A stretch of 64,000 nt of DNA from Chitinivorax sp. PXF-14 (GCF_040812015.1 NZ_JBFNXJ010000009.1:1-64000); one strand, 5' to 3'. Shown: positions 1 to 8,989, counted from the stretch's first letter. A program made the numbers and translations. The notes: a model not told the origin generated them from the letters alone.

Positions 1-54
1 ACACAGCCATATGACCATCGCTTGTGTCACTTCCAACGATAAAGGCTACTAGAA

Positions 55-357
55 ATGGCTGATCGTAAAAATTTTACAGAGTTTCTTGCTACTGATGCAC
101 ATCGCAAACGGCGACTACCAGTCGATCTACAGCGTTTGTGGCGACTGAATCGGGGTTTGTGTCCGCTGCATGGCCAACCTATGAGGCTGGCTTGGGAGCA
201 AATCCCCGGCTGGCTGGAGTCAGACGGCGTAGACCTCAAATGCACGCTTATACCGCTGGAATGCCCTATCAGGGGGTGTAATGCCAAGATAAGTGCTTGG
301 GACTGGAATGTGCTTGGTCACGAAGATAGACCGTTTTGTATTGAAAGGCTCGACTAA
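55..357 (+). CDS. Small Cys-rich hypothetical protein
   Basis: This is a 100-residue protein of unknown function. The start is supported by an AAAGG-type ribosome site about 10 bases before the ATG. The sequence has C36-x2-H39 (CPLH), C63, C70-x4-C75 (CPIRGC) and C95, a spacing that could bind one zinc ion, and there is no signal peptide or membrane segment. The N-terminal third is basic (HRKRR), which would also suit nucleic-acid binding, but that is a guess. The gene stands alone ahead of the aldehyde dehydrogenase and is less GC-rich than the rest of the window, so it may be acquired DNA. An overlapping antisense frame of 86 codons has low-complexity composition and was judged a shadow. 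Confidence 0.5.
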   Translation: MADRKNFTEFLATDAHRKRRLPVDLQRLWRLNRGLCPLHGQPMRLAWEQIPGWLESDGVDLKCTLIPLECPIRGCNAKISAWDWNVLGHEDRPFCIERLD

Positions 358-450
358 TCGAATAGTATTTAACGCTGTAGAGTACAAATTAGCGATGTTC
401 AGTCCAGCCTAGCGTTGGAATTGTCAGCTTGATGCGAGGAGGAACGGGCG

Positions 451-464
451 CCCTATGCATAGGG
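451..464. promoter_or_regulatory. Perfect 14-bp palindrome upstream of the aldehyde dehydrogenase
   Basis: CCCTATGCATAGGG is a perfect inverted repeat, flanked by further partly complementary G/C bases. It lies about 120 bases before the aldehyde dehydrogenase ATG and upstream of a weak promoter-like stretch (TTGACC at 500-505 followed by an A/T-rich segment near 520). It could be an operator for an unlinked regulator; no regulator gene is adjacent. The 224 bases between the two genes hold no other signal that I can see. Confidence 0.3.
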
Positions 465-581
465 GGCGTAGCCAGCGTCTTCAGCCCCTAAAAAACCGCT
501 TGACCATAAAGCTAACTTTAAAAATAGAGTTTCAAGGCCGCTCAACCAACGTGAGCTCTCAAGGAAGGCGAAAGCACCTCT

Positions 582-2018
582 ATGGCCAACGAAACCGCAG
601 TTTCAATCAATTCAGAGCAACTCATCGCCCGGCAGAGAGACGCATATCTGGCTGCCGGGATCCCCTCGCTTCACGAACGAAAGCAGCAGCTTGCCCGCTT
701 GCGTCGGGCGGTCATCTGGCACCGCCATGAACTGGAAGATTCCATCAGCACCGATTTTGGGCATCGCTCACGGCACGAGACCAGCATCATGGAATTGGTT
801 GGCGTGGTTCAGGCCATCGACTACCTGAGCAAGAATCTGCGCAAGTTCATGAAGCGGGAGCGGCGCCATGTCGCGCTCTTTCACCGTTTTGGTCGTGCTT
901 TCATCGAGTACCAGCCCAAGGGGGTCATTGGCGTGATGTCCCCCTGGAACTATCCCGTCTCGCTATCGTTGATTCCGATCGCCACGGCCATCGCGGCAGG
1001 CAACCGGGTGATGCTAAAGCCATCAGAACTGACGCCCCGCACGAGCGAGCTGCTGCAACGCATGCTCAGTGGCATCTTCTCTCTGGAGACAGTAGCGGTG
1101 GTGCTTGGTGGTGCCGATGTCGGCGCGGACTTCAGCCGCTTACCCTTCGATCACCTGCTGTTCACCGGTAGCACGCCGGTAGGACGCAAGATCATGCAGG
1201 CGGCCAGCGACAACCTGGTGCCGCTGACGTTGGAGTTAGGGGGAAAGAGCCCCGCCGTCATCGCCAGAGGACATGTCTCGCCACTGACCATGCAAAGCCT
1301 GGTGTACGGGAAGCTCTCTAACGCAGGCCAAACCTGTGTGGCGCCAGACTTCGCCATGGTCCATGCCGACGATCTGGATGCGTTTGTTTCTTCCTACTCC
1401 GCAATGGTTGATCGCTTCTACCCGGACGGAACAAGCGGAACGGACTACACGTCGATCGTCAGCGACAGGCACTTGAGTCGCCTGACGTCATTGCTGGATG
1501 ACGCCAAGGTGAAAGGCGCGCGCGTTGTGACGGTGGGAACGGAGCAGCAGCCCCCGCAAGGAAAGATTCGAGTCATGCGCCCCACGCTCGTAGTCGGCGC
1601 GAGCGATGACATGTTGGTGATGCAGGAGGAGATATTCGGGCCAGTCCTGCCCGTGGTGACCTACCGAGACATGGCAGATGTCATCAACTACATCAACGCC
1701 AGGCCGCGCCCCCTGGCGCTCTATTACTTCGGCGAGACCGGTGCCGAATGCAACGAACTGATGCGCCGAACCACATCCGGACACTTCGGCGTTAACCATA
1801 CCCTGACCCATGTGGCGCTTGATGATGCCCCCTTTGGTGGCGTGGGGGCCAGCGGTATGGGGGCCTATCACGGCATGGAGGGCTTCCGCAGCATGAGCCA
1901 CGCCAAGAGTGTCTACGTCCAATCTCGCTGGAGCTTGCCACGTTTGATGCGGGCGCCCTTCGGCCGCCTTGCCGACTTTGCCCTGGCCCTGACGTTGGGG
2001 CCCAGCCAGCGTCAATGA
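582..2018 (+). CDS. Aldehyde dehydrogenase (coniferyl-aldehyde dehydrogenase-like)
   Basis: This 478-residue NAD(P)-dependent aldehyde dehydrogenase has the short class 3-like architecture of coniferyl aldehyde and fatty aldehyde dehydrogenases. Visible motifs are PWNYP (121-125), KPSE (146-149), the FTGS cofactor loop near 194-197, ELGGKSP with general base Glu218, and the catalytic cysteine in GQTC (Cys252). The EEIFGPVLPV motif sits in the C-terminal half. The family oxidises aromatic or aliphatic aldehydes to acids in the cytoplasm; the substrate here cannot be read from sequence. A purine-rich AAGGAAGG site lies about 11 bases before the ATG. The gene is followed 116 bases later by an acetoacetate-decarboxylase-family gene, and the two may form a small catabolic unit. 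Confidence 0.88.
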   Translation: MANETAVSINSEQLIARQRDAYLAAGIPSLHERKQQLARLRRAVIWHRHELEDSISTDFGHRSRHETSIMELVGVVQAIDYLSKNLRKFMKRERRHVALFHRFGRAFIEYQPKGVIGVMSPWNYPVSLSLIPIATAIAAGNRVMLKPSELTPRTSELLQRMLSGIFSLETVAVVLGGADVGADFSRLPFDHLLFTGSTPVGRKIMQAASDNLVPLTLELGGKSPAVIARGHVSPLTMQSLVYGKLSNAGQTCVAPDFAMVHADDLDAFVSSYSAMVDRFYPDGTSGTDYTSIVSDRHLSRLTSLLDDAKVKGARVVTVGTEQQPPQGKIRVMRPTLVVGASDDMLVMQEEIFGPVLPVVTYRDMADVINYINARPRPLALYYFGETGAECNELMRRTTSGHFGVNHTLTHVALDDAPFGGVGASGMGAYHGMEGFRSMSHAKSVYVQSRWSLPRLMRAPFGRLADFALALTLGPSQRQ

Positions 2019-2134
2019 TGCTCCAATCACCGCAGACATCAAACCCGAGTTGAAGCCTAGCGTTTCAGCACTCACAGACATGCGATCCGCAATACCGATG
2101 AACCGCTCCGTATATGACTGGAAAGGAACCAGAG

Positions 2135-2941
2135 ATGAGCTTCGTGAAGACTGCAGCCGAAATTGAAAACAAGAAAAGGGAATCCGTTGATTTTTTTGGC
2201 GCGGAGATGCTGACAGTTGCCTGGGAAACCAAGCCTGAAATCATTCAACGACTTTTGCCCGCACCGCTCAAGCCGGCGGCGGATCCCGTTGCCTTTGCCT
2301 TCATCAGCTGGTACCCATCGACCAACTTTGGTGTTGCCTACCACGAGGCAGCTCTTTTCGTCCGTGCATCCTACAACGGAGAGGAGGGCAACTATTGCCT
2401 TGCGATGCCAGTCGACAACGATATCGCCATGGCGGGAGGACGTGAAGTATTCGGCTTCCCCAAAAAGATGGGGGCATTTCACTTCGCCAAGGAAGGAAGC
2501 CAAGTCCACGGCTGGGTTGAACGTAAAGGCCGTCGATTCGTCGAGCTGAGTGCAGACCTGGATGCACCGTTCAACGACATGAAAGGCATGCAGCGGTTCA
2601 TGCTGTCTAGCGCCACAGCCGATGGCAAAGTCCGCGGGCTTTCGTACAACATCAAGCACTTCATCACACCAGACAGCTCGGGTTTCGAGTTCAGCCCCAG
2701 GCTGGTCCGGCAGGAAACCATCCTCAATCCCTCGACCCTCGTGCTTGGCAAGGCCTCGTTAAACCTCGCGATGTCGCCAGATGACCCGTGGGCGGAAGTA
2801 GAGGTGGTGAAGGTCCTCGGCGCCATGTACAGCGTGGGCGACAACGCCATGCAGAAAGGCTCGGTGGTGGCCGAGATCGATGCTGACGCTTTCCGTCCGC
2901 ATGCATTCCTCAAGTGGGACTCGGACCTCATGCCCTGCTGA
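2135..2941 (+). CDS. Acetoacetate decarboxylase family protein
   Basis: This 268-residue protein is about the usual length for the family. The diagnostic GGREVFGFPKK segment (101-111) carries the adjacent lysine pair of acetoacetate decarboxylase, one of which forms the Schiff base with the keto substrate. ATG 2135 is preferred to the in-frame ATG at 2114 because AAAGGA lies 8-9 bases before it. Many family members are not true acetoacetate decarboxylases but act on other beta-keto acids or as aldolase-dehydratases, so the reaction stays open. The position behind an aldehyde dehydrogenase suggests breakdown of an aldehyde or keto compound. No signal peptide is seen, so it should be cytoplasmic. 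Confidence 0.8.
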   Translation: MSFVKTAAEIENKKRESVDFFGAEMLTVAWETKPEIIQRLLPAPLKPAADPVAFAFISWYPSTNFGVAYHEAALFVRASYNGEEGNYCLAMPVDNDIAMAGGREVFGFPKKMGAFHFAKEGSQVHGWVERKGRRFVELSADLDAPFNDMKGMQRFMLSSATADGKVRGLSYNIKHFITPDSSGFEFSPRLVRQETILNPSTLVLGKASLNLAMSPDDPWAEVEVVKVLGAMYSVGDNAMQKGSVVAEIDADAFRPHAFLKWDSDLMPC

Positions 2942-3174
2942 TTTGCAGGCATCTGCGGCGTGCTACTGAAGGCTGGCGCGGTGTTCAGCTAGTAGCGCGC
3001 CTGGAGTGCTGATGCCCGTTGCAGGTAGGTCGATGGTGGCTGGCAACCAAAATCTACGGAACGCTGCACAACCAAGCACGACGTTACCGCCCGTTAAAGG
3101 AACACCACCAGCCCGGATGCAACACAACAGCTTCAGGCAGTATCTCCCCGGGGATACCTGTAAAAGAAAAAAAA

Positions 3175-3196
3175 GGGGACGCAATCATGCGTCCCC
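3175..3196 (-). terminator. Rho-independent terminator of the Ig-like lipoprotein gene
   Basis: A perfect 9-bp stem (GGGGACGCA / TGCGTCCCC) closes a 4-base loop. On the + strand it is preceded by an almost pure A run (3162-3174), which reads as a U tract on the minus strand, so it should end the lipoprotein mRNA 68 bases past its stop. On the + strand it is followed only by TCTATTTTC, so it is weaker in that direction. The rest of the 322-base gap after the decarboxylase (2942-3263) shows no convincing gene. Confidence 0.85.
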
Positions 3197-3263
3197 TCTA
3201 TTTTCACACCCAGACAAGGGTGCAATTAACTAGCATTGGTTTTATTGCTGGACTCTTACTTAA

Positions 3264-5273
3264 TCAGTTCATTACAGCAACAGATGCAGTCGTGATGATC
3301 CCTTTCGGGGTCTTGACCGTCACCGTCGCCGAGCCGGCATTGGTCTGGTCTTTGCAGCTCCCAGTATTGGGATCAATGGTGCCATCACCCTTCAAGAAAA
3401 ATGCGTAGTTCGGGTCGGTAGGCTGCACAGTCGTTCCCAGGACGGTATACGAGGACACACCAACAACCGTGCCATCATCAGCTGCAAATGTGACTGTTGT
3501 TCCTGCTGGCATGGGGTTGCCATGAATGTCGCGAATAAATGCAGTGATAGTCTGAGTTCCACCACAATGCCCCAAGTCAATAGGCGTCGCGGGTGGTGTC
3601 AGCGTAATCACGGCAGTCGAACCGGACAACACAATCACTCGATTCCGGAACACATTCAAAGACTGCTGAGCACTACACAAAGTCGGCGTTGCTGCAGAAT
3701 TACACAGCTTGCCGTTATATGCACCATCAGGAGCATCGTAGACGCCATTGTTGTTGAAATCCACGAACGGCTCATTTGCATCTCGGACACCGTTTTCGTT
3801 GAAGTCAACAAATGCTTCAGGCATGTCTGCACTTGTACCATTGGCATCGATAAACTCAGACAACGAATTGATATAGCCATCGCCGTTGAGATCTACAAAT
3901 GCCTCTTCACCAATGGCATAGGCAAGCACCGAAACACGGCCATTTGTTGGCCGAAGCGCCTGGCTGGTAAAGGTGACGGAGCAGGCACCACCAGTGGTCG
4001 TACATTGAGGCTGAACCGACGAACCTTCTGCAATGAAATTGACCACCGTACCATCAGGAACCGGGTTACTGAAATGGTCGGACGCTCTTGCAGTAATACT
4101 CGTGGTTGAGCCATCGAAGTCCCAGCCTTCGATATTGGGAACCTCTGCAGCAAGAGAGAAGTGGGCCTGATCGGGTAAGCCAGTAGAAATCGACAATTTA
4201 TCCGACTGTGTAGACAGGGCAGTGGCCGCACCATTAGCGTCGAGAATTGTCGCAGTCACTCGCACTGGGGTCGCCACGGTACCCGAATTCACGTTTGTCG
4301 AGACAAGACCCGTTGTCGCATCGGAAGTGGCGCTATTGGATGTTAGGGCAACACCGCCCACACTGGTGCTTAGTGCAAATTTGACGCTTGCTTTGATAGG
4401 TTGCCCCGCTTGGTCAACCACTTTAAAGCGTACCAGCGATGTTTCGGATAGCCCCGCGCCGCCAGTACCTTTCAGCGCCAATACAGTAGGTGTTGCATCG
4501 ATAAACTGGATAGAACCAATGGACGGGCTCAACACAACCAACGAGCCGGTAACGCTTGTTGCACCGACAGTTGAAGCGGTTATCGTATCGGTAGCATTAC
4601 AACCGTTGTCCTTATACTGTGCCGTAGCCACGCCGTTTACCGTGGTAACCTTAGAAGTAACTGTCGCACGCGGTGCTGAGGCAGAAGCGCAGGTAGAAGA
4701 GAACGTTACATCCACAGGGGGCTGATACAACGCTCCGCCACTGAGTACCGATACGGATACGGACGTTGTGCCATAGGCGGACAAACTCTGCACACCAGTT
4801 GCCAAACTGCTCAAACTCAGGCCGGCGGTCGTCCCCCCAGCCGTTGCGCTGACCAGATAATTTACCGTCTGCTTGGTTCCGTTTCTGCTCTGTACCGTAA
4901 CAGTAGATGCCCCGGAGGTAGTGCCAGCATTCAACGTCATCCGTGCCACACCGCTGGAGTCAGTCAGCGTAGTCCCTGATGCCGGAGTAAATGTTCCATA
5001 ATTGGTATCCGTCGAGAAAGTCAAGACTTCGTTAGCAACAGGAGCCCCCCCTAACGTCAACGTCGCAGTAACGGTGGCAGGCACACCCGGCCCAACCGAA
5101 TTTGTACTGATTGCGACGGTAAGCGCTTCTGTGGCTGGTGTCGGCGTCCCTCCCGTCCCCGAGTTTGATCCGCCACCGCCCCCGCCACTACAACCGGCGA
5201 CGGCGAACGCTGCGAGGGCGGTCACGGCGAGCAAGCCGTGACGGATACCTCGAAACATATCGAAGGGTTTCAA
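3264..5273 (-). CDS. Large Ig-like (invasin/Big-type) surface lipoprotein
   Basis: This is a 669-residue predicted outer-membrane lipoprotein. A hydrophobic leader ends in the lipobox AVAGC (Cys28), followed by a flexible Gly/Ser/Pro linker. From about residue 45 the chain is Thr/Ser/Val-rich with repeated segments such as GVPATVTATLT, SSGVARMTLNAG and GTTVTFAADDG, typical of bacterial Ig-like domains. Around residues 460-515 there are Asp/Asn loops (DLNGDGYINS, DFNENGVRD, DFNNNGVYD) resembling dockerin/EF-hand calcium sites. The likely role is a surface adhesin or matrix-anchoring protein. The start is TTG, chosen because AAGGA lies 8 bases before it; ATG at 5256 would remove the first five residues. 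Its composition is clearly less GC-rich than the flanks, and a rho-independent terminator follows. Confidence 0.8.
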   Translation of the reverse strand: MKPFDMFRGIRHGLLAVTALAAFAVAGCSGGGGGGSNSGTGGTPTPATEALTVAISTNSVGPGVPATVTATLTLGGAPVANEVLTFSTDTNYGTFTPASGTTLTDSSGVARMTLNAGTTSGASTVTVQSRNGTKQTVNYLVSATAGGTTAGLSLSSLATGVQSLSAYGTTSVSVSVLSGGALYQPPVDVTFSSTCASASAPRATVTSKVTTVNGVATAQYKDNGCNATDTITASTVGATSVTGSLVVLSPSIGSIQFIDATPTVLALKGTGGAGLSETSLVRFKVVDQAGQPIKASVKFALSTSVGGVALTSNSATSDATTGLVSTNVNSGTVATPVRVTATILDANGAATALSTQSDKLSISTGLPDQAHFSLAAEVPNIEGWDFDGSTTSITARASDHFSNPVPDGTVVNFIAEGSSVQPQCTTTGGACSVTFTSQALRPTNGRVSVLAYAIGEEAFVDLNGDGYINSLSEFIDANGTSADMPEAFVDFNENGVRDANEPFVDFNNNGVYDAPDGAYNGKLCNSAATPTLCSAQQSLNVFRNRVIVLSGSTAVITLTPPATPIDLGHCGGTQTITAFIRDIHGNPMPAGTTVTFAADDGTVVGVSSYTVLGTTVQPTDPNYAFFLKGDGTIDPNTGSCKDQTNAGSATVTVKTPKGIITTASVAVMN

Positions 5274-5903
5274 TTGTTTGTTCCTTATAGATAGAGATGG
5301 GCTGCTTATGGCAACTGTCGATGAGGAGTTGTGTATATTGATTTGCTAATACATTTGGAATTAAAACCCAAGAACCCCGCAAGTGCAAGCCAATATGCCC
5401 TTGTAATGAGGCCTGGCGGGGGCCTAATCTGCGCGGGCCAGGCTATTTCTGCAGCGTAGAACAAGTATGGGATAAATGGAAACGAGACCGATAAAACGGC
5501 ATTCGCCGGCTATCGTAAACACCTAGCATTCACGGGGTGGCGCCTCAAAACACGAACTGCGGCACCTGTTGGCTGTAGCGTCGATTGCCGCCATCGTGGC
5601 GGCCTCGGCATGAGCACTCAATGCACGGTGCACAAAACCGCATTGAATTCATCGGCCACACGCCGCAGACCATGCGCGTTCCGGTGTGAGGGCACCGTCA
5701 CAATCATCGGGTCTAGCGAATTGTGGCCAGCTTGACACGCCCACAGGGTAATAACGCCAAGCTGCTGCCGTGCAGCAACATGGCTACGGGGAAATTGGGC
5801 CGGCGATGAAGCAGTGGAGTGGCGCCCTCCGCGATACGGGAATCGTCGCCGCAACCAGCGCGCCGGTGTCGAGAAACCAAACCACTTTCTGCAGAACTGT
5901 CCC
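5274..5903. other. 630-bp gap without a convincing gene
   Basis: The first about 130 bases are A/T-rich and should hold the promoter and leader of the lipoprotein gene, including its AAGGA site. A 7-bp inverted repeat (GCCTGGC at 5411-5417 with GCCAGGC at 5437-5443) could form a hairpin. The remainder has only short frames in both directions with unremarkable composition. A minus-strand stretch around 5620-5720 reads like part of a real protein but has no start or domain I recognise, so it may be a gene remnant. Confidence 0.4.
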
Positions 5904-6866
5904 TCATGCAGCGGCAAGTAGCGCAGGTTTGCGGTGTGCCGAGATGCACGCCGCGACGCTCAGGATCACGCAGGCAAAGGAGGTGGTTTCCAGCGGCCTG
6001 GGCAGGCGCTGCTCCCACGCGAAGCCGTAGAGCAGCGCGAAGAGCGTTTCGAACAGGATCATCTGGCCGATCAATGTAAGCGGCAGCAGGCGGCTCATGC
6101 GGTTCCACAGCGCGTTGCCGGCGATCGATGCCAGCAGGGCCACGCCAAGCGACACCTCTGCGAATTGCATCCAGGCGAGTTTGTCATGCTGCTCCACCCC
6201 GATCACCGCCGCGATGGGGATGAGGAGCAACGCCTGCGCGCCAGTCACAATGCCAATGAGCAGGCTCCAGTCGTGAGCCGAGATGTGATCGAGGCGGGCA
6301 AGCCACCGGCTGTTGCCGACTGCATAGCTCGTCCACGATGCAAGTGCACCAATGGCACAGAGCAGCCCAGCGATCTGCTGCCGCTGAAATCCACCGGCGC
6401 TCGGCGTCAACGCTTGCCAGCCGATGCATAGCGCACCCGCCGCACACAGCAGCAGCGATGGCGCGAGCCTGGGCAGCGGCACCGCACCCTGATCGCGGCT
6501 GCCGATGATCGTCACCGCGACCGGGAGGAAACCGATCACGAGCGATGTCATCGCGATGCCGCCGAGCTGGACTGCGCTTGATAGAAGTATGTAGTAAAGC
6601 GTGTTCCCCGCCAGCGCGAGCCATCCCAGGGCGATCCATTCGCGCCTGGTGACGCTGTGAGCCAGCGCCCGCCAGCGAGGCAGAATCAGGACCGCCGATA
6701 CGGCGCCGTAGGACAGATAGCGCCCGATCGTGAGCTGCAGCGGCGAGAAAGCCCTGGCCAGCTCCGGTGCCAGAAAAACCAGCCCCCACACAGCACCTGC
6801 GCCCATGCCGCAGAAAATGCCTCCCACGGTAGAAGTTGTGTCGTGCCGATGCCTCACGATGTCCAC
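5904..6866 (-). CDS. EamA/DMT-family transporter
   Basis: This 320-residue inner-membrane protein has about ten hydrophobic segments in two similar halves, as expected for the drug/metabolite transporter (EamA) family. Examples are GAGAVWGLVFLAPE near the N-terminus and IGQMILFETLFALLYGFAWE near the C-terminus, the latter typical of the end of the second EamA repeat. Members usually export amino acids or other metabolites. The start is GTG at 6866; the ribosome site is weak, so the start is uncertain by a few codons. It is divergently transcribed from an Lrp/AsnC-type regulator 97 bases away, an arrangement in which the regulator often controls the exporter in response to an amino acid. Confidence 0.85.
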   Translation of the reverse strand: MDIVRHRHDTTSTVGGIFCGMGAGAVWGLVFLAPELARAFSPLQLTIGRYLSYGAVSAVLILPRWRALAHSVTRREWIALGWLALAGNTLYYILLSSAVQLGGIAMTSLVIGFLPVAVTIIGSRDQGAVPLPRLAPSLLLCAAGALCIGWQALTPSAGGFQRQQIAGLLCAIGALASWTSYAVGNSRWLARLDHISAHDWSLLIGIVTGAQALLLIPIAAVIGVEQHDKLAWMQFAEVSLGVALLASIAGNALWNRMSRLLPLTLIGQMILFETLFALLYGFAWEQRLPRPLETTSFACVILSVAACISAHRKPALLAAA

Positions 6867-6894
6867 CTATCTTGTTCTAAATTTAGCCTGTTTT

Positions 6895-6907
6895 GAATAA
6901 TATATTC
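6895..6907. promoter_or_regulatory. Candidate Lrp/AsnC operator in the divergent promoter region
   Basis: GAATA-ATA-TATTC is an inverted repeat in the middle of an A/T-rich 97-base intergenic stretch between the EamA transporter and the Lrp-type regulator. Lrp/AsnC proteins bind A/T-rich dyads of this sort. A TTGACA hexamer at 6933-6938 points toward the regulator and would place transcription start at or almost at its ATG, which would imply a leaderless or very short leader mRNA; no Shine-Dalgarno sequence is visible there. Confidence 0.35.
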
Positions 6908-6963
6908 ACCAACCAAGTTATTTGGCTCTAAATTGACAAGTAGCCCGCAACAAATAATCGAAA

Positions 6964-7449
6964 ATGAAGCAAAAATCGAATCAACGCCTCGAGCTGGATA
7001 GTTTCGACCTCGCCATCCTCCGTGTGGTACAGGCGGACAACAAAACACCGCAGCGGAAGATTGCCGAGGAGGTGAACCTGTCCGCCGCCGCCGTGCAGCG
7101 GCGGATAGCGACCATGGAGGCGGCAGGCGTGATTGCCGGGAATGCCGCCGTCGTCGATCCCGACACGATCGGGCTGACGATCACCGCCATTGTCGAGGTG
7201 TATTTGCGTGATGAGCGCGCAGCAACGGTCGATGCGGCGAAGGCGCTGTTTCGGGCGGCGCCGGAAGTGCAGCAGTGCTACTACGTCACGGGCGGCACCA
7301 GCTTCATCCTGATCATCGTCGCGGCCGACATGCGGGTGTACGAAGGGCTGACGCGATCCCTCTTTGCAACGAATGACCTTGTCGCCAGCTACCGCACCCT
7401 GATCGCGCTCGACCGGGTCAAGGTCGGCACGTCGATCCCGATCGAGTGA
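6964..7449 (+). CDS. Lrp/AsnC family transcriptional regulator
   Basis: This 161-residue protein has the standard two-domain layout. An N-terminal winged HTH spans about residues 10-60 (LDSFDLAILRVVQ, then the recognition region NLSAAAVQRRIATMEAAGVI). A C-terminal RAM ligand-binding domain follows (GLTITAIVEVYL, CYYVTGGTSFILIIVAAD). Such proteins sense amino acids and control transport and metabolism genes. It diverges from the EamA transporter, its most likely target. There is no recognisable ribosome site before the ATG, which fits a leaderless transcript from the TTGACA-containing promoter just upstream, though a different start cannot be excluded. Confidence 0.9.
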   Translation: MKQKSNQRLELDSFDLAILRVVQADNKTPQRKIAEEVNLSAAAVQRRIATMEAAGVIAGNAAVVDPDTIGLTITAIVEVYLRDERAATVDAAKALFRAAPEVQQCYYVTGGTSFILIIVAADMRVYEGLTRSLFATNDLVASYRTLIALDRVKVGTSIPIE

Positions 7450-7918
7450 GGCGGAGCCGCGCCAGCCCCCAGCATGCCAATCCTGGCGCGCCGACACTCC
7501 GGCAATCAATGCGGCGCTGAATCTGGTACCTGCGCGATGGATGGCGCTTCCACCGGCAAACCAGCCGTTGCAGCGTAGCGCCGACCAAGGGCCGCAACCG
7601 ATCGGCAGCGGGCCTGCCGCAGCCCCTATCCCGAATCACTCATTTAGGCCGACAGGCTATCACCCAGCCCGCTTGCCTGGTTGGCGACCGGCCAAGCAGC
7701 CAGCGGGATCGCCGCGATAAGCACGCAGGCGAGCCGGAGAATCAGCATGGTCAAAGTTCAATCGTGGCGGCGCGGCCTGGCGGTGCACAAGCGCGTATGC
7801 TTCGTCGCGCTGTGGCTGGCGGGCGTCGCCGGCATAGCGGTCAGGCACTGAGGCCAGCCCGCAGCAGGGCGATGCGCCCGATGCCGAGATGCGCCATCAG
7901 TGACTGCTGACGGGCGCC
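7450..7918. other. 469-bp degenerate stretch before a truncated GGDEF gene
   Basis: There is no complete gene here. On the + strand, ATG 7747 opens a 34-codon frame whose second half is a strongly hydrophobic helix (VCFVALWLAGVAGIAV) after a basic start. This looks like the first membrane anchor of a sensor protein, cut off by a stop at about 7849. The GGDEF reading frame resumes after an in-frame TGA at 7901. I read this as the leftover N-terminus of the GGDEF gene after loss of its periplasmic sensor domain, but this is inference. Confidence 0.35.
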
Positions 7919-8989
7919 GTGCTGCTTCTCGTCGGCGGCGGCTTCGTCTACCTCACCTGCCAGCACAGGCGGCAGGTTGCGGCCAGCGCCCTGGCGACGC
8001 GGATCGCCAAGGAACAGGCGCTCGTGCTCAACAACGAGCGGGTCGGCATGGTCCGCGTCGAGGGGCGGCACATCCTGTGGGCCAATCGGGCGATCCACCG
8101 CATCCTGGGCTATGACGATGGCGCCGTGGCCGGTGCGTCGATGCGCCTGCTGTACCCTGACGACACCACCTTCGATCACATCGGTGCGCTCGGGTACGAG
8201 GCACTGAGACGCGATGGCCGCTTCCATACGCAGGTCAAGATGCGCACCCGCACCGGCAACGAGCTCTGGGTCGATCTCAGTGCCACGGCCCTGACCAACA
8301 CCGAGTTCCTCTGGATGGTCGTCGACCTCCACCAGCTCAAGCACAGCGGGGAGCGCGCCCAGCACCAGGCGCTGCACGATGGCCTGACGGGCCTGCCCAA
8401 TCGCCACCTGTTCGAGGAGCTGCTGCGGCAGGCCGTGGCACAGGCCAAGCGGGACGGGCAAGGCCTGACTGTCTGCTACCTGGACCTGGATGGCTTCAAG
8501 CCGGTCAACGACACGCTTGGCCATCATGCCGGCGACGAAGTCCTGCGCGCAGTGGGCGACAGGCTGCGCAGCAAATTGCGGAGCAACGACTCGGCCGCCC
8601 GGCTCGGCGGAGACGAATTCGCCTGGTTCCTCTCGGGCGTGGCCAACGAGAGCGAGGCCAGAGCGGTCGTCGAGCGCTGCATCGAGATAGCTTCCCGGCC
8701 CATCGAACTCACATGCGGTGCAACGGTGCGCGTCGGCGGCAGCATTGGCCTGGCGTCGAGCGATGACCATGGTTATTCGGCGGACAGACTGCTGCAGGCG
8801 GCCGACGAGGCAATGTACCAGCACAAGCACGCCGGACGGACACGCGACACATCGGTTGAAACCGACCGCCTTGGGGTGTCAGCGCATGCAACTCTTCGCA
8901 ATGGCGCCGACCGTGGCGACAGCCTGCTCGATCTCACTGGACCAGGCGCTGCTGTAGTTGAGCCGGATGTAGTTCGGGTAGCTATTTGA
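7919..8989 (+). pseudogene. PAS-GGDEF diguanylate cyclase, N-terminally truncated
   Basis: The 356-codon frame opens with a GTG inside a membrane helix (VLLLVGGGFVYLTC) directly downstream of an in-frame stop. It continues through a PAS domain (about 36-140, RVGMVRVEG... ANRAIHRILGY) into a full GGDEF domain (150-305). The active-site motif GGDEF is at 230-234 and an intact RxxD inhibitory site (R221, D224) lies five residues before it. The family makes cyclic di-GMP. The expected sensor region before the last helix is missing and no ribosome site precedes the GTG. The last about 55 residues after AGRTR are unrelated to GGDEF proteins and overlap the end of the neighbouring broken MocR gene. 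The catalytic domain could still be active if expressed, so the pseudogene label is provisional. Confidence 0.55.

Noticed and set aside
55-287. Minus-strand frame overlapping the first small gene
   Set aside because: It is Ser/Arg/Cys-rich with no ribosome site, whereas the plus-strand frame has a ribosome site and organised Cys motifs.
5618-5917. 99-codon minus-strand frame in the gap left of the EamA gene
   Set aside because: Parts read plausibly, but there is no start signal or recognisable domain and it overlaps the transporter 3' end; kept only as a possible remnant.
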